From: Bacteroidota bacterium
GTDB lineage: Bacteria > Bacteroidota > Bacteroidia > Bacteroidales > GCA-2748055
Assembly: GCA_024244665.1 (NCBI GenBank)
Contig: JAAEOI010000609.1
Location: forward strand, 1-6,382
Length of the DNA stretch: 6,382 bases
Direction: 5' to 3'
Shown here piece by piece: positions 1-6,382 of the stretch. The stretch's first letter is position 1; each line of letters begins with the position of its first letter. Position numbers and translations under genes: made by a program. Under the pieces are notes generated by a model. It made no database searches and was not told where the DNA came from. It saw only the letters and a program-made list of their open reading frames with translations.

Positions 1-660
1 AAGATGTGAGGCCGTGGGTGCTGTAATATCAACATGGTTTTGCACCAGAACGCCATTGTGGAATACAGTGAAATAGCCGGGTTCAATCAGCTCCTCTTTG
101 TCAGTGAATTTTGGGGCCAGGAAAACAATATCATATACCTGCCATTTCCCTGCTTTCACTGAAGCATTTACCAGGGGAGCAAAGTTCCCATAAAAGGCAG
201 CGGCCTGGCCATCTGGATTTGTTTTGTTTTCATAGGAGTTCAGTACCTGAATTTCATATTTGCTCATGAGGTAAATTCCTGAGTTACCACATTGCTGGCC
301 TGTTTTGCCCTCCTTAACATCTTTAGGGGATATTTTCCATTCAATATGCAGCTGGCAATCACCGAATTTTTGTATTGTCCTGATATTCTTGGTTCCGGGC
401 TTCACAGTAAATTTATTACCCGCCACAAGCCATTCCGGTGCTCCACCTGTTTCTACACTCACAAAATTGCTAAGGACATCCTTGTCAAACAGGATAATAG
501 CATCAGATGGTGGGCCGCCTTTTTTACCAGGAGTAATAAGTTCCGGCTCAGGGAAGGCCTCTTCCGTCTCCTGAGCACTTGCCTGTGGAACGAAAAATAA
601 AACTGAAAGGTATAATGAAATGAAAGCCCGGACTTTTAATTTCTCTTTGTTATTGATCAT
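1..660 (-). CDS. Secreted 3-keto-disaccharide hydrolase-like protein (DUF1080 family), C-terminus outside window
   Basis: Read on the minus strand from the ATG at 660-658, the frame stays open for 220 codons to the window edge, so the C-terminus is missing. Residues 1-30 form a Sec signal peptide: a basic start, a hydrophobic stretch around 12-24, and a likely cut after ASA at 27-29. The mature part carries the hallmarks of the 3-keto-disaccharide hydrolase / DUF1080 family, a concanavalin-like beta-sandwich: SDAIILFD (52-59), GDCQLHIEWKI (100-110), GNSGIYLMSKYEIQVL (125-140), AFYGNFAPLVNAS (155-167), GKWQVYDIVFLAP (171-183) and FTVFHNGVLVQNH (197-209). Characterised relatives cleave 3-keto-glycosides made by a glycoside 3-dehydrogenase; that this copy does so is inference. 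It diverges from the plus-strand cluster, with only about 80 nt between them. No Shine-Dalgarno sequence precedes the start, which is usual in Bacteroidota. Confidence 0.88.
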   Translation of the reverse strand, partial: MINNKEKLKVRAFISLYLSVLFFVPQASAQETEEAFPEPELITPGKKGGPPSDAIILFDKDVLSNFVSVETGGAPEWLVAGNKFTVKPGTKNIRTIQKFGDCQLHIEWKISPKDVKEGKTGQQCGNSGIYLMSKYEIQVLNSYENKTNPDGQAAAFYGNFAPLVNASVKAGKWQVYDIVFLAPKFTDKEELIEPGYFTVFHNGVLVQNHVDITAPTASHL

Positions 661-741
661 TTTCAAAAAATTTATTTACAAGATAAAATTAAACATTTGA
701 AGTCTATGAATGGATGTGAATCATTCTTATCTTACGTCAAT
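661..741. promoter_or_regulatory. Divergent intergenic region, presumed to hold two promoters
   Basis: This A+T-rich gap separates the minus-strand hydrolase from the plus-strand DUF3863-type gene, so promoters for both must lie in or near it. I found no clean copy of the Bacteroidota pattern (TTTG, about 19-20 nt, TAnnTTTG) on either strand. The closest is TAAATTTT on the minus strand, but it sits only 6 nt from the start codon and lacks a good -33 partner. The assignment rests on gene orientation, not on a motif. Confidence 0.35.
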
Positions 742-2211
742 ATGAATAGATGTTATTGCTTTTGGGTGAAACTATTTTCAACCCTCCTGATTTCGCACTT
801 GAGTTTTATAAATTCAGCAGCAGAATTTCAGCTTGAAAAAGCCGGAGATAATCTAAATCCGGCCCACCTTTCCGGGGATCCCGGACTGCAATTGATGGGG
901 AACCGTTTTTTCACTTTAAGCACGGTTGTTCGTGTCAATCAGATTGAAACATCACGCGATGTTTCCAATGGTGAAGATGAATCGAGTATTCACGGTCCGG
1001 AAGAAGCCCGGGCTTTTCGGGAAGCCGTTGAAAAGGGTTGGCCGGGGGCCAGGATCACATGGGCCTTCAGCTGGCTTGCATTGAAGGATCAACGTCCAAA
1101 CTATCGTGAATTGAAGGAACTTGTTGTTTCCTATCATAAACTGTATGGGGATGAGATAACTTTTATTCCGGGAGGTTATTTTGCCAATATGTATAACACC
1201 CGTGAGCAGGTAAACCGTGATCTGCATGATGGTTTACAGATGGTTTCAGAAATGGTTGGCGGGGACTACCGCCCCCGGAGTGTTGTTGCCGGATTTCTCT
1301 CTGCTGAGAATCTCAGATTTCTTGCTGAAGAGGAAGGAATTAAGGTCTGCCAGGGCAATATCTGGAGCCAGTATGCCATAGACAATGGAGATGGAGAGGG
1401 CTCAATATCCTATCCTTACTACCCCTCGCGGGAGCATTTCTGTAAACCGGCACAGGGTAAAGATGACCTTATCGATTGTGTAAATCTTGATGGCTGGACC
1501 ATGGATTTCCTGAGTGCAAAGTACCCTGGAGGAAGAGAAATTGACGGACAATGGTGTGGAAGCAGGCAGGGTGTTGGCCCCATTGAGACCGTGATCCGAT
1601 TGGGCACCGAACCAGGTACCAAAGAGATGCTTGCCTGCACAGCCACCCATTTTGACAAGGGATTCGAACTAAATGATTTTGCATGGGTGACCTGCATCTG
1701 GGAAATGAGCCTGGTTGAAGCACGCAAAATATATGGTTATAAAGGACGCAACGGATTGGAAGGCATGGTGATCTGGCTCAGTGAAATGAGGCGACGATGG
1801 CCAGAGGCAAAGTGTATTACTCAAGGGGAGTTTGGAATGCTCTGGAGGGAGCAATACAAGAGCAATGATCAGATCAACTATCAATTCGTCCAGCGGGGAT
1901 CAGGCGTATGCGGATCGGATCCTGATCTGGAGATCAAATGGTTTATGAACAAGGATTTCAGGCTCGCTTTTGAGAGGAACTGGAAAGAAAATAAGCCGGA
2001 AAAAGTTATCGATTTTACCCGGTATGACCTGAAGGCTCAGGAACCAGCGGATCCTCAGCCAGGTAAACACAGCCGCAACTGGAGTTTGATGAATCGACTC
2101 AACCAGAAAGGGGTCCGGCCCCAGGATGTACCCATTCCTATGGGACAATTGAACGAAGATGACCGGGCCTTGATTAAGCGCCGATACCCGGAATTATTTG
2201 AGGAGTTCTAA
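742..2211 (+). CDS. Secreted DUF3863/DUF3864-type protein, possible glycoside hydrolase/deacetylase-like barrel
   Basis: From the ATG at 742 this encodes 489 residues. Residues 1-27 look like a Sec signal peptide: n-region ending WVK, hydrophobic 11-23, then NSAAEF. Upstream starts in frame (ATG 706, TTG 697) would add 12-15 residues including a Glu before the signal peptide and shrink the divergent promoter region, so I prefer 742. By overall sequence I take it as the Bacteroidota family DUF3863 (main domain, about 50-390) followed by a DUF3864-like C-terminal segment (about 400-489), recognised from memory and not by search. Segments such as FFTLSTVVRVNQIE (56-69), ITFIPGGYFANMY (139-151), GFLSAENLRFLAEEEGIKVCQGN (split by helices, 184-206) and YPYYPSREHF (224-233) recall the glycoside hydrolase/deacetylase TIM-barrel fold, where an elder-lookup of an altered sugar is processed. 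No catalytic residue can be assigned. No biochemical function of the family is known to me. It is the first gene of the plus-strand cluster. Confidence 0.8.
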   Translation: MNRCYCFWVKLFSTLLISHLSFINSAAEFQLEKAGDNLNPAHLSGDPGLQLMGNRFFTLSTVVRVNQIETSRDVSNGEDESSIHGPEEARAFREAVEKGWPGARITWAFSWLALKDQRPNYRELKELVVSYHKLYGDEITFIPGGYFANMYNTREQVNRDLHDGLQMVSEMVGGDYRPRSVVAGFLSAENLRFLAEEEGIKVCQGNIWSQYAIDNGDGEGSISYPYYPSREHFCKPAQGKDDLIDCVNLDGWTMDFLSAKYPGGREIDGQWCGSRQGVGPIETVIRLGTEPGTKEMLACTATHFDKGFELNDFAWVTCIWEMSLVEARKIYGYKGRNGLEGMVIWLSEMRRRWPEAKCITQGEFGMLWREQYKSNDQINYQFVQRGSGVCGSDPDLEIKWFMNKDFRLAFERNWKENKPEKVIDFTRYDLKAQEPADPQPGKHSRNWSLMNRLNQKGVRPQDVPIPMGQLNEDDRALIKRRYPELFEEF

Positions 2212-2313
2212 AGCATTTACCTCTAACACCCGGGCAAGAGTGGTGATTCGGTATATATTATTCAACATGGAAGATACTTAAATTGAAGTCCCCACTTTTG
2301 GGATCTGGATAAC

Positions 2314-3155
2314 ATGAGAAATCACAGGGATATTCTTGGAGTTGCCCTTATTTTTGGGTGTCTATTAGGTTTTAATAGTACGGCCCGGAGTCAGGAAGAG
2401 GTACAAAGGAAGTACACGCTTGCTGAAAAGAGCATTCAGCACGCCAGAGAAAGCCTGCCAGGGCAGATATATACGGAAGACCCCGAACTAACCAGGCAGG
2501 TACATAATTTATATATTGATTGCCTCTTTGATAAGCTCTGGGAGCCTGCTCTCCCCGGTCTGCCCTACAGATTTTTTTCGATTTCAGGGGCAGGTGATGA
2601 ATCTTATGCCAAGTGCCAGTTGCTGTGGGATCCAATGTTTATTCTTAATGCCTGGGCTCCATTAAATGATAACCAGGTGGTACATGATGTCTTTAGAAAT
2701 TATTGGAATGTAATAGACAATAACACGGAAGCTCCCAAAGGATCTTTCCAATATGGCATGGTGCCCTGTACAAGCAAGCCGGATCTGCCACAGGATGGCT
2801 TTTCACAAATCCCGATCCTTGACCGGAGCATCGCAGTGAATACAATCTACGGCATTGTGGAGGATTACAGAACCATTGTGGTCCCTTCCCATGCCAAAGG
2901 ACGGCGATTAAAACTGGGCAAACTGGAGGTGAACTATCCCACGGACAATTCAGTAGAGTTAATTAGCTCTTTTCAACGAGAATCAGGGTTGTTTTTCCTG
3001 CTCAAAAAGAGAAGATCGTTGTCCGATGCAAGGGAAAGAGTGTCAAAACCATCAATGCAAGCGCTGCGGCATCTGAAGTTACCTTTACCGCAATGCCCGG
3101 GAATACCTATATTTTATCAATTGAGCTTCCGGAAATTAAACTAGAAAAGGACTGA
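2314..3155 (+). pseudogene. Remnant of a secreted GH63/MGH1-like six-hairpin glycosidase: internal deletion plus frameshift
   Basis: The open frame from ATG 2314 runs 276 codons to TAG at 3144. Residues 1-27 are a signal peptide (hydrophobic 8-20, then TARSQ). Residues about 75-168 resemble the start of the catalytic (alpha/alpha)6 barrel of GH63/MGH1-like glycosidases: GLPYRFFSISGAG (82-94), LLWDPMFILNAWAPL (103-117), VFRNYWNVIDNN (126-137), GMVPC (148-152) and DGFSQIPIL (161-169). The next residues, IAVNTIYGIVEDY (173-185) and LKLGKLEVNYPTDNSVEL (199-216), look like the C-terminal end of such an enzyme. Several hundred residues that normally lie between, including the catalytic acids, are absent. 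After about residue 219 the frame is also wrong: adding one T to the run at 2970-2973 restores ISSFSTRIRVVFPAQ and a sensible beta-rich tail ending at TGA 3153-3155, 4 nt before the next gene. The product cannot be an active glycosidase. Assembly error is the alternative explanation. Confidence 0.72.
3147..3151 (+). promoter_or_regulatory. Possible ribosome binding site (AAGGA) for the LamG gene
   Basis: AAGGA lies 8 nt before the ATG at 3160 and overlaps the end of the glycosidase remnant. It supports 3160 as the start. It is the only Shine-Dalgarno-like sequence at a start in this window, and Bacteroidota often do without one, so its importance is uncertain. Confidence 0.4.
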
Positions 3156-3159
3156 GATT

Positions 3160-5184
3160 ATGAAAAGCAGCGCACTCTTCACCACTTTACTGTTGACAAT
3201 ACTTGTCGCACAGAAAGGGGCCATGGCCCAGACAGCTGTTATGACATGGGATTTTGAAACCATTAGGGATGGGGTTGCCATAGAAGCATCTACCAATATC
3301 GCAGATACCATTGAAGGAAATTATGAAAGGGTAGATGGGGTGTCCGGGAAAGGATTGCGCCTGGATGGATTTACTACCCGGGTTGTCCGTAAGGGAAAAG
3401 ATATTAAGAAATCAGGCTCTGAATTCACAATAGAAGCATGGGTTTCTTTGGGGGAATATCCATTAAACTGGTGTCCGGTAATCACCACCGAATCTGGTGA
3501 GGTGCAGGGATACCGCCTTCTGGTAGGCCCGTACGGGCAGGTTTCTTTTGAATCTGCAATCAACGAACAATGGATATCCTGCACAAGTGCCAATGAGACA
3601 ATAGCGCTCAGGAAATGGATGCACATTGCTGCTGTTTACAGAGCGCAGAAAGAAATGGTGCTCTATGTAAATGGTGAACGAGTGTCGACCGTGGCGATAA
3701 AAGGTTCGTTAAACTACCCTGCAAAAACCAGTTGCATCCTTGGGATGGTGGCAACTCCCCGAAGGCCAGGTAATACCATCAGGACATGGGGAACAATTTC
3801 AACATACTACGGATTGGATGGGATTATTGATGAAGTTAAGGTGTTTGCTAGGGCCTTAGGCGATGACCAGGTCAAAAGCGATTTTTTAAAGTATAGAGGA
3901 AAATCCCCGGATATTCAGGCGCGCAGACTACCGACAATTGAAAAGAATCCGGGTCATTTTGGTGCCTATTATACTAAACTGAAATACTACCCCGGGTGGG
4001 ATCAACTCTGGCCTGTTGATCAGGATCCTGATATCGTGGTTTGCTTTGACAATAATCCTGCAAAGTTAATTTTCTGGAGAGGCATCAGGTACGGACCTGG
4101 CTGGGTTTCAGAAAATGAAAACTGGATGTGCGATCAAAGCCTTGAAACCTGGGGTAACGGAAAGACTGATATTGAAGGATGTTTCGAGCATATGCAGGAT
4201 CGACATTGCCGTTTCTCGCATGTAAGGATCATTGAAAATAGTGAGGCAAGAGTAGTGGTCCACTGGCGCTATGCTCCTGTTAGTTCCCATGATCATACAT
4301 GGATGCCCGATCCAAAGACCGGATGGGAATGCTGGGTGGATGAATACTACTATATCTATCCCGATGGATCGGCCATCAGAAAAGTATCGTGGAATAAGGG
4401 TACCACAGGCCGTGCAGTACAATTTCAGGAATCTCTGCCTCTTACACAGCCTGGCCAGCGTAGCGAGGAGGTCATCGAAAATGACTATGTAAATGTGGCA
4501 GATTATAACTACAATGCAAGGGCTGTTTCTGTGGATCCGGGCACACAAACGGATGACTGGACCGGGAAATATACGGTTCAACAATACAACTTCAAATCAG
4601 AGAATAAACCTTTTATCTGTTTTGAACCCGGAAACCATATGTGGGTAAGATGGATCGGTGGCGGATATAACCATTTCCCTGTAAACCAGGCCCGCAGCGA
4701 CGGGCGATGGGCCAAAACTTCAGACCGTCCAACACATTTCATGAGCTCACCATGCTCTGATCCTGTGATTCACGAGAATGGAAACCGCCTTTACTGGATT
4801 GGTCTGTATGGTATGAATGGCATGAGTATGAACGAGCTGGTTAGCTTCGGCCGTTCATGGGCCTTTGCCCCTGAACTCTCTCTTATAAGTGATGGATATG
4901 TCTCTAAGGGTTATGATAGAGCAGAGAGATGTTACCAGCTGGAAAACAACAGTCCTGAAGCCGGGCCAATCGAATTAGTCCTTAAGGGTAGCAAGGATTC
5001 ACCAATCATTAATCCTGCATTTATTGTAAAAAACTGGAAGTCAGGCGGGGCAAAGATTCTTGTGAACGGAAAAGCTTATCAAAACAGCAAAGTGGGTATC
5101 AATCATCAACTCGATGGAGATGTCCTGGTTTCATACATCACACTAAAAGAGGAGATGCCGGTTAAAATCACCATTGTACCCTGA
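3160..5184 (+). CDS. Secreted LamG-domain protein with a large C-terminal region of unknown function
   Basis: The 674-residue product starts with a Sec signal peptide (hydrophobic 6-17, cut after AMA at 21-23). Residues about 27-245 form a LamG/concanavalin-like jelly roll (Laminin_G_3 type): MTWDFE (28-33), GVSGKGLRLDG (60-70), FTIEAWVSLGEYP (89-101), KWMHIAAVYRAQKEMVLYVNGE (152-173, in pieces) and DGIIDEVKVFARALGDDQV (220-238). Such domains usually bind carbohydrate or mediate contacts in secreted enzymes. Residues about 255-600 are rich in Trp, Tyr and Gly, with striking blocks: YYPGWDQLWPVDQDPD (276-291), IFWRGIRYGPGWV (304-316), CRFSHVRIIENSEARVVVHWRYA (350-372), DEYYYIYPDGSAIRKVSW (394-411) and MWVRWIGGGYNHFPVNQ (494-510). 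I cannot assign this region to a named family; it could be catalytic. Residues about 605-674 look like a terminal beta-sandwich (NPAFIVKNW at 618-626, ILVNGK at 633-638). The ATG follows the ancestral stop of the glycosidase remnant by 4 nt, indicating one operon. Confidence 0.85.
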   Translation: MKSSALFTTLLLTILVAQKGAMAQTAVMTWDFETIRDGVAIEASTNIADTIEGNYERVDGVSGKGLRLDGFTTRVVRKGKDIKKSGSEFTIEAWVSLGEYPLNWCPVITTESGEVQGYRLLVGPYGQVSFESAINEQWISCTSANETIALRKWMHIAAVYRAQKEMVLYVNGERVSTVAIKGSLNYPAKTSCILGMVATPRRPGNTIRTWGTISTYYGLDGIIDEVKVFARALGDDQVKSDFLKYRGKSPDIQARRLPTIEKNPGHFGAYYTKLKYYPGWDQLWPVDQDPDIVVCFDNNPAKLIFWRGIRYGPGWVSENENWMCDQSLETWGNGKTDIEGCFEHMQDRHCRFSHVRIIENSEARVVVHWRYAPVSSHDHTWMPDPKTGWECWVDEYYYIYPDGSAIRKVSWNKGTTGRAVQFQESLPLTQPGQRSEEVIENDYVNVADYNYNARAVSVDPGTQTDDWTGKYTVQQYNFKSENKPFICFEPGNHMWVRWIGGGYNHFPVNQARSDGRWAKTSDRPTHFMSSPCSDPVIHENGNRLYWIGLYGMNGMSMNELVSFGRSWAFAPELSLISDGYVSKGYDRAERCYQLENNSPEAGPIELVLKGSKDSPIINPAFIVKNWKSGGAKILVNGKAYQNSKVGINHQLDGDVLVSYITLKEEMPVKITIVP

Positions 5185-5223
5185 TTTTTATTATTTACGC
5201 AATGTAATTATAGTGATTTTAAG

Positions 5224-5254
5224 CAAGGTTAATGGCCGTTATTTATTAACTTTG
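5224..5254. repeat. Imperfect 10-bp inverted repeat, possible operator or RNA hairpin
   Basis: CAAGGTTAAT (5224-5233) pairs with ATTAACTTTG (5245-5254) across an 11-nt loop; nine positions are Watson-Crick and one is G-U in RNA. The right arm ends in TTTG and overlaps the candidate -35 element. There is no T-run after the right arm, which argues against a classical intrinsic terminator for the upstream gene. An operator site, or a hairpin at the 3' end of the upstream transcript, are both possible. Confidence 0.4.
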
Positions 5255-5279
5255 ACTCTGCTTGCAGTATTTATATAAT
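5252..5279 (+). promoter_or_regulatory. Candidate promoter for the downstream secreted protein gene
   Basis: TTGACT (5252-5257) is followed after 16 nt by TATAAT (5274-5279), close to the general sigma-70 consensus. It would give a leader of about 95 nt before the ATG at 5381. It is not the typical Bacteroidota pattern, although a TTTG (5251-5254) sits 19 nt before TATAATGC. In such A+T-rich DNA chance matches are common, so confidence is low. Its position, between two plus-strand genes with a 196-nt gap, fits a separate transcription unit. Confidence 0.35.
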
Positions 5280-5380
5280 GCTGTAATTGAGTTGATTAGT
5301 TTTTAGTTGAAAATATTCTCTTAAAAAATTTCAGTTTGGGTTTATTACTAAAGAGCCTTAAAATACCAGAATCAAAATTC

Positions 5381-6382
5381 ATGAAGATGAAAAAAGACAG
5401 ATATAAGATAAAACTCCTTATCGCTTTAAGCCTTTTTATTCTGTTCGCACCCCTTGTTTCGGCACAGAAAAAATATGAGAATCCTGCGATCCGTAAGGGT
5501 AATGCAGGTGGGTATATGATTACCCAGAGAGAGAAAGTGGATGAATCATATAATGCAGGGTACTCGATGTATGCCGCAGCCTGGCCTTTAGTGAAGGAGT
5601 ATCCGGGGAGGAGTTTTCAATCAGGCTTGTTCGGTACGTGGATGCATCCGGAGCATGACGGGCCTTTGCCGGTAGAAAAATTGTATACGGATATTGAAGG
5701 AGGATTAGGCTGGTGGCGCGATACGGAGTATGCAACAGAAACGCCAAAATTTATCATGGGTGGCGTACAACTGAATTTTGTGGGATGGGCCAACGGGCCT
5801 GGTGCCGGTCAGGGCAGGGACTGGGACAATCCTAAAGGGAAATATGGTGTGGCTCAGCTGAGCCCCTGGGTATTGTGGCCCCCCGATGGTCTGAACCTGA
5901 AGCAGGGTACCTGCGGTGAATTGTTTGGTAGCGGGTATCTGCCTTTGCCCCTCACTGAGCCGAAATCTACCACGGCGGGTAAAGACGTTTCCACAGGGAA
6001 TCAGTGCTGGACCCTGTTTCTGAACACAGGAAATTTCAAAGGGCCGGTTGCATTTTTTACCCCTTATTTCTGGACCCGCGCATCAGTTGAGGATCCACGA
6101 ATTAGTGGCCTGTTTTTAGATCAACGCCCCTCACAGGCAAACAAACCCTTTCAGATGGAAACGCAGCATATCCATTCCGTTGAAGCCACTGACTCAAAAG
6201 GTCAGAGATACGCCCGTATGGCTCCGACACAGTACCCCTCAGGATCTGATGGGAATTCGGATTTATTACACCGCCTGATGGTCTATAACAAGAAGGCACT
6301 GTGGGACGATGTGGAAGCCTGGTTTGATGGAGGCGATCCGGCTGAGAGTACCATTGATCTGGAAGGGGCTTCCATGCAAAAA
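5381..6382 (+). CDS. Secreted protein of unrecognised family, C-terminus outside window
   Basis: From ATG 5381 the frame is open for 334 codons to the right edge. Residues 1-29 are a clear Sec signal peptide: several Lys and Arg in 1-11, hydrophobic 12-25, cut after VSA (26-28). The mature part is rich in Trp, Gly and Pro, has only two Cys (178 and 209), and no transmembrane segment after the signal. Notable blocks are GGYMITQREKVDESYNAGYSMY (43-64, in pieces), YPGRSFQSGLFGTWMHPEHDG (74-94, in pieces), DIEGGLGWWRDTEY (104-117), LSPWVLWPPDGL (160-171) and GPVAFFTPYFWTR (221-233). I do not recognise the family. The segment EGGLGWWRD and the aromatic content would suit a carbohydrate-binding or -processing protein, but that is inferred only from the neighbours. 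No Shine-Dalgarno sequence precedes the start; the second ATG two codons later is an equally possible start. A 196-nt gap separates it from the LamG gene. Confidence 0.85.
   Translation, partial: MKMKKDRYKIKLLIALSLFILFAPLVSAQKKYENPAIRKGNAGGYMITQREKVDESYNAGYSMYAAAWPLVKEYPGRSFQSGLFGTWMHPEHDGPLPVEKLYTDIEGGLGWWRDTEYATETPKFIMGGVQLNFVGWANGPGAGQGRDWDNPKGKYGVAQLSPWVLWPPDGLNLKQGTCGELFGSGYLPLPLTEPKSTTAGKDVSTGNQCWTLFLNTGNFKGPVAFFTPYFWTRASVEDPRISGLFLDQRPSQANKPFQMETQHIHSVEATDSKGQRYARMAPTQYPSGSDGNSDLLHRLMVYNKKALWDDVEAWFDGGDPAESTIDLEGASMQK

Noticed and set aside
292..600. Plus-strand open frames of 102 and 89 codons over the left end
   Set aside because: They lie antisense to the 3-keto-disaccharide hydrolase gene, whose family motifs are unmistakable, and they resemble no protein.
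697..741. Earlier starts TTG 697 and ATG 706 for the DUF3863-type gene
   Set aside because: They place an acidic 12-15 residue extension before a complete signal peptide and reduce the divergent promoter space; they remain possible but less likely.
2285..2302. Short hairpin around TCCCC/TTGGGA before the glycosidase remnant
   Set aside because: Only a four-base-pair stem with a 7-nt loop and no T-run; too weak to call a terminator or a regulatory element.
2960..3000. Programmed -1 ribosomal frameshifting in the glycosidase remnant
   Set aside because: No canonical X XXY YYZ slippery heptamer or clear downstream stem is seen in the right phase, and the catalytic core is missing anyway, so simple mutation is the better explanation.
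4108..4584. A 158-codon minus-strand open frame inside the LamG gene
   Set aside because: It is antisense to well-formed coding sequence, has no signal, domain or leader, and its composition is that of a shadow frame.
1..6382. CRISPR arrays, tRNA or rRNA genes, insertion sequences, toxin-antitoxin or defence genes
   Set aside because: I saw no regularly spaced repeats, no RNA-gene signatures, no transposase motifs and no terminal inverted repeats in either strand.

Overview
The window looks like a carbohydrate-degradation locus from a Bacteroidota bacterium, probably a free-living or environmental one. The reasons are that every gene starts with a Sec signal peptide, most starts have A+T-rich leaders with no Shine-Dalgarno sequence, and the recognisable families are typical of Bacteroidota saccharide-utilisation loci: a 3-keto-disaccharide hydrolase (DUF1080 type), a DUF3863/DUF3864-type protein and a GH63/MGH1-like six-hairpin glycosidase. 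Planctomycetota or Kiritimatiellota share some of these families and are not excluded. No SusC/SusD pair, sulfatase, regulator, RNA gene, insertion sequence or CRISPR array is visible.

Layout: (1) 1-660, minus strand, a secreted 3-keto-disaccharide hydrolase-like protein whose C-terminus lies beyond the left edge. (2) 661-741, a short A+T-rich divergent intergenic region. (3) 742-2211, plus strand, a secreted DUF3863-type protein of about 489 residues. (4) 2212-2313, a spacer with no convincing signal. (5) 2314-3155, the two ends of a six-hairpin glycosidase joined after loss of most of the catalytic domain, with an additional 1-nt frameshift; I call it a pseudogene. (6) 3160-5184, a 674-residue secreted protein with an N-terminal LamG-like domain and a large C-terminal region I cannot name. 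(7) 5185-5380, an intergenic region with an inverted repeat overlapping a possible promoter. (8) 5381 to the right edge, the first 334 residues of a tryptophan-rich secreted protein I do not recognise.

The three plus-strand units between 742 and 5184 are probably co-transcribed: the ancestral stop of the glycosidase lies 4 nt before the next ATG. Together the locus appears to process a glycan or glycoside in the periplasm or at the cell surface. One member could cleave 3-keto-glycosides, one may act on glycan substituents or glycosidic bonds (DUF3863, function unknown), and one may bind glycan through LamG. The substrate cannot be deduced. The most notable points are the collapsed glycosidase, the uncharacterised C-terminal region of the LamG protein, and the unrecognised last protein.
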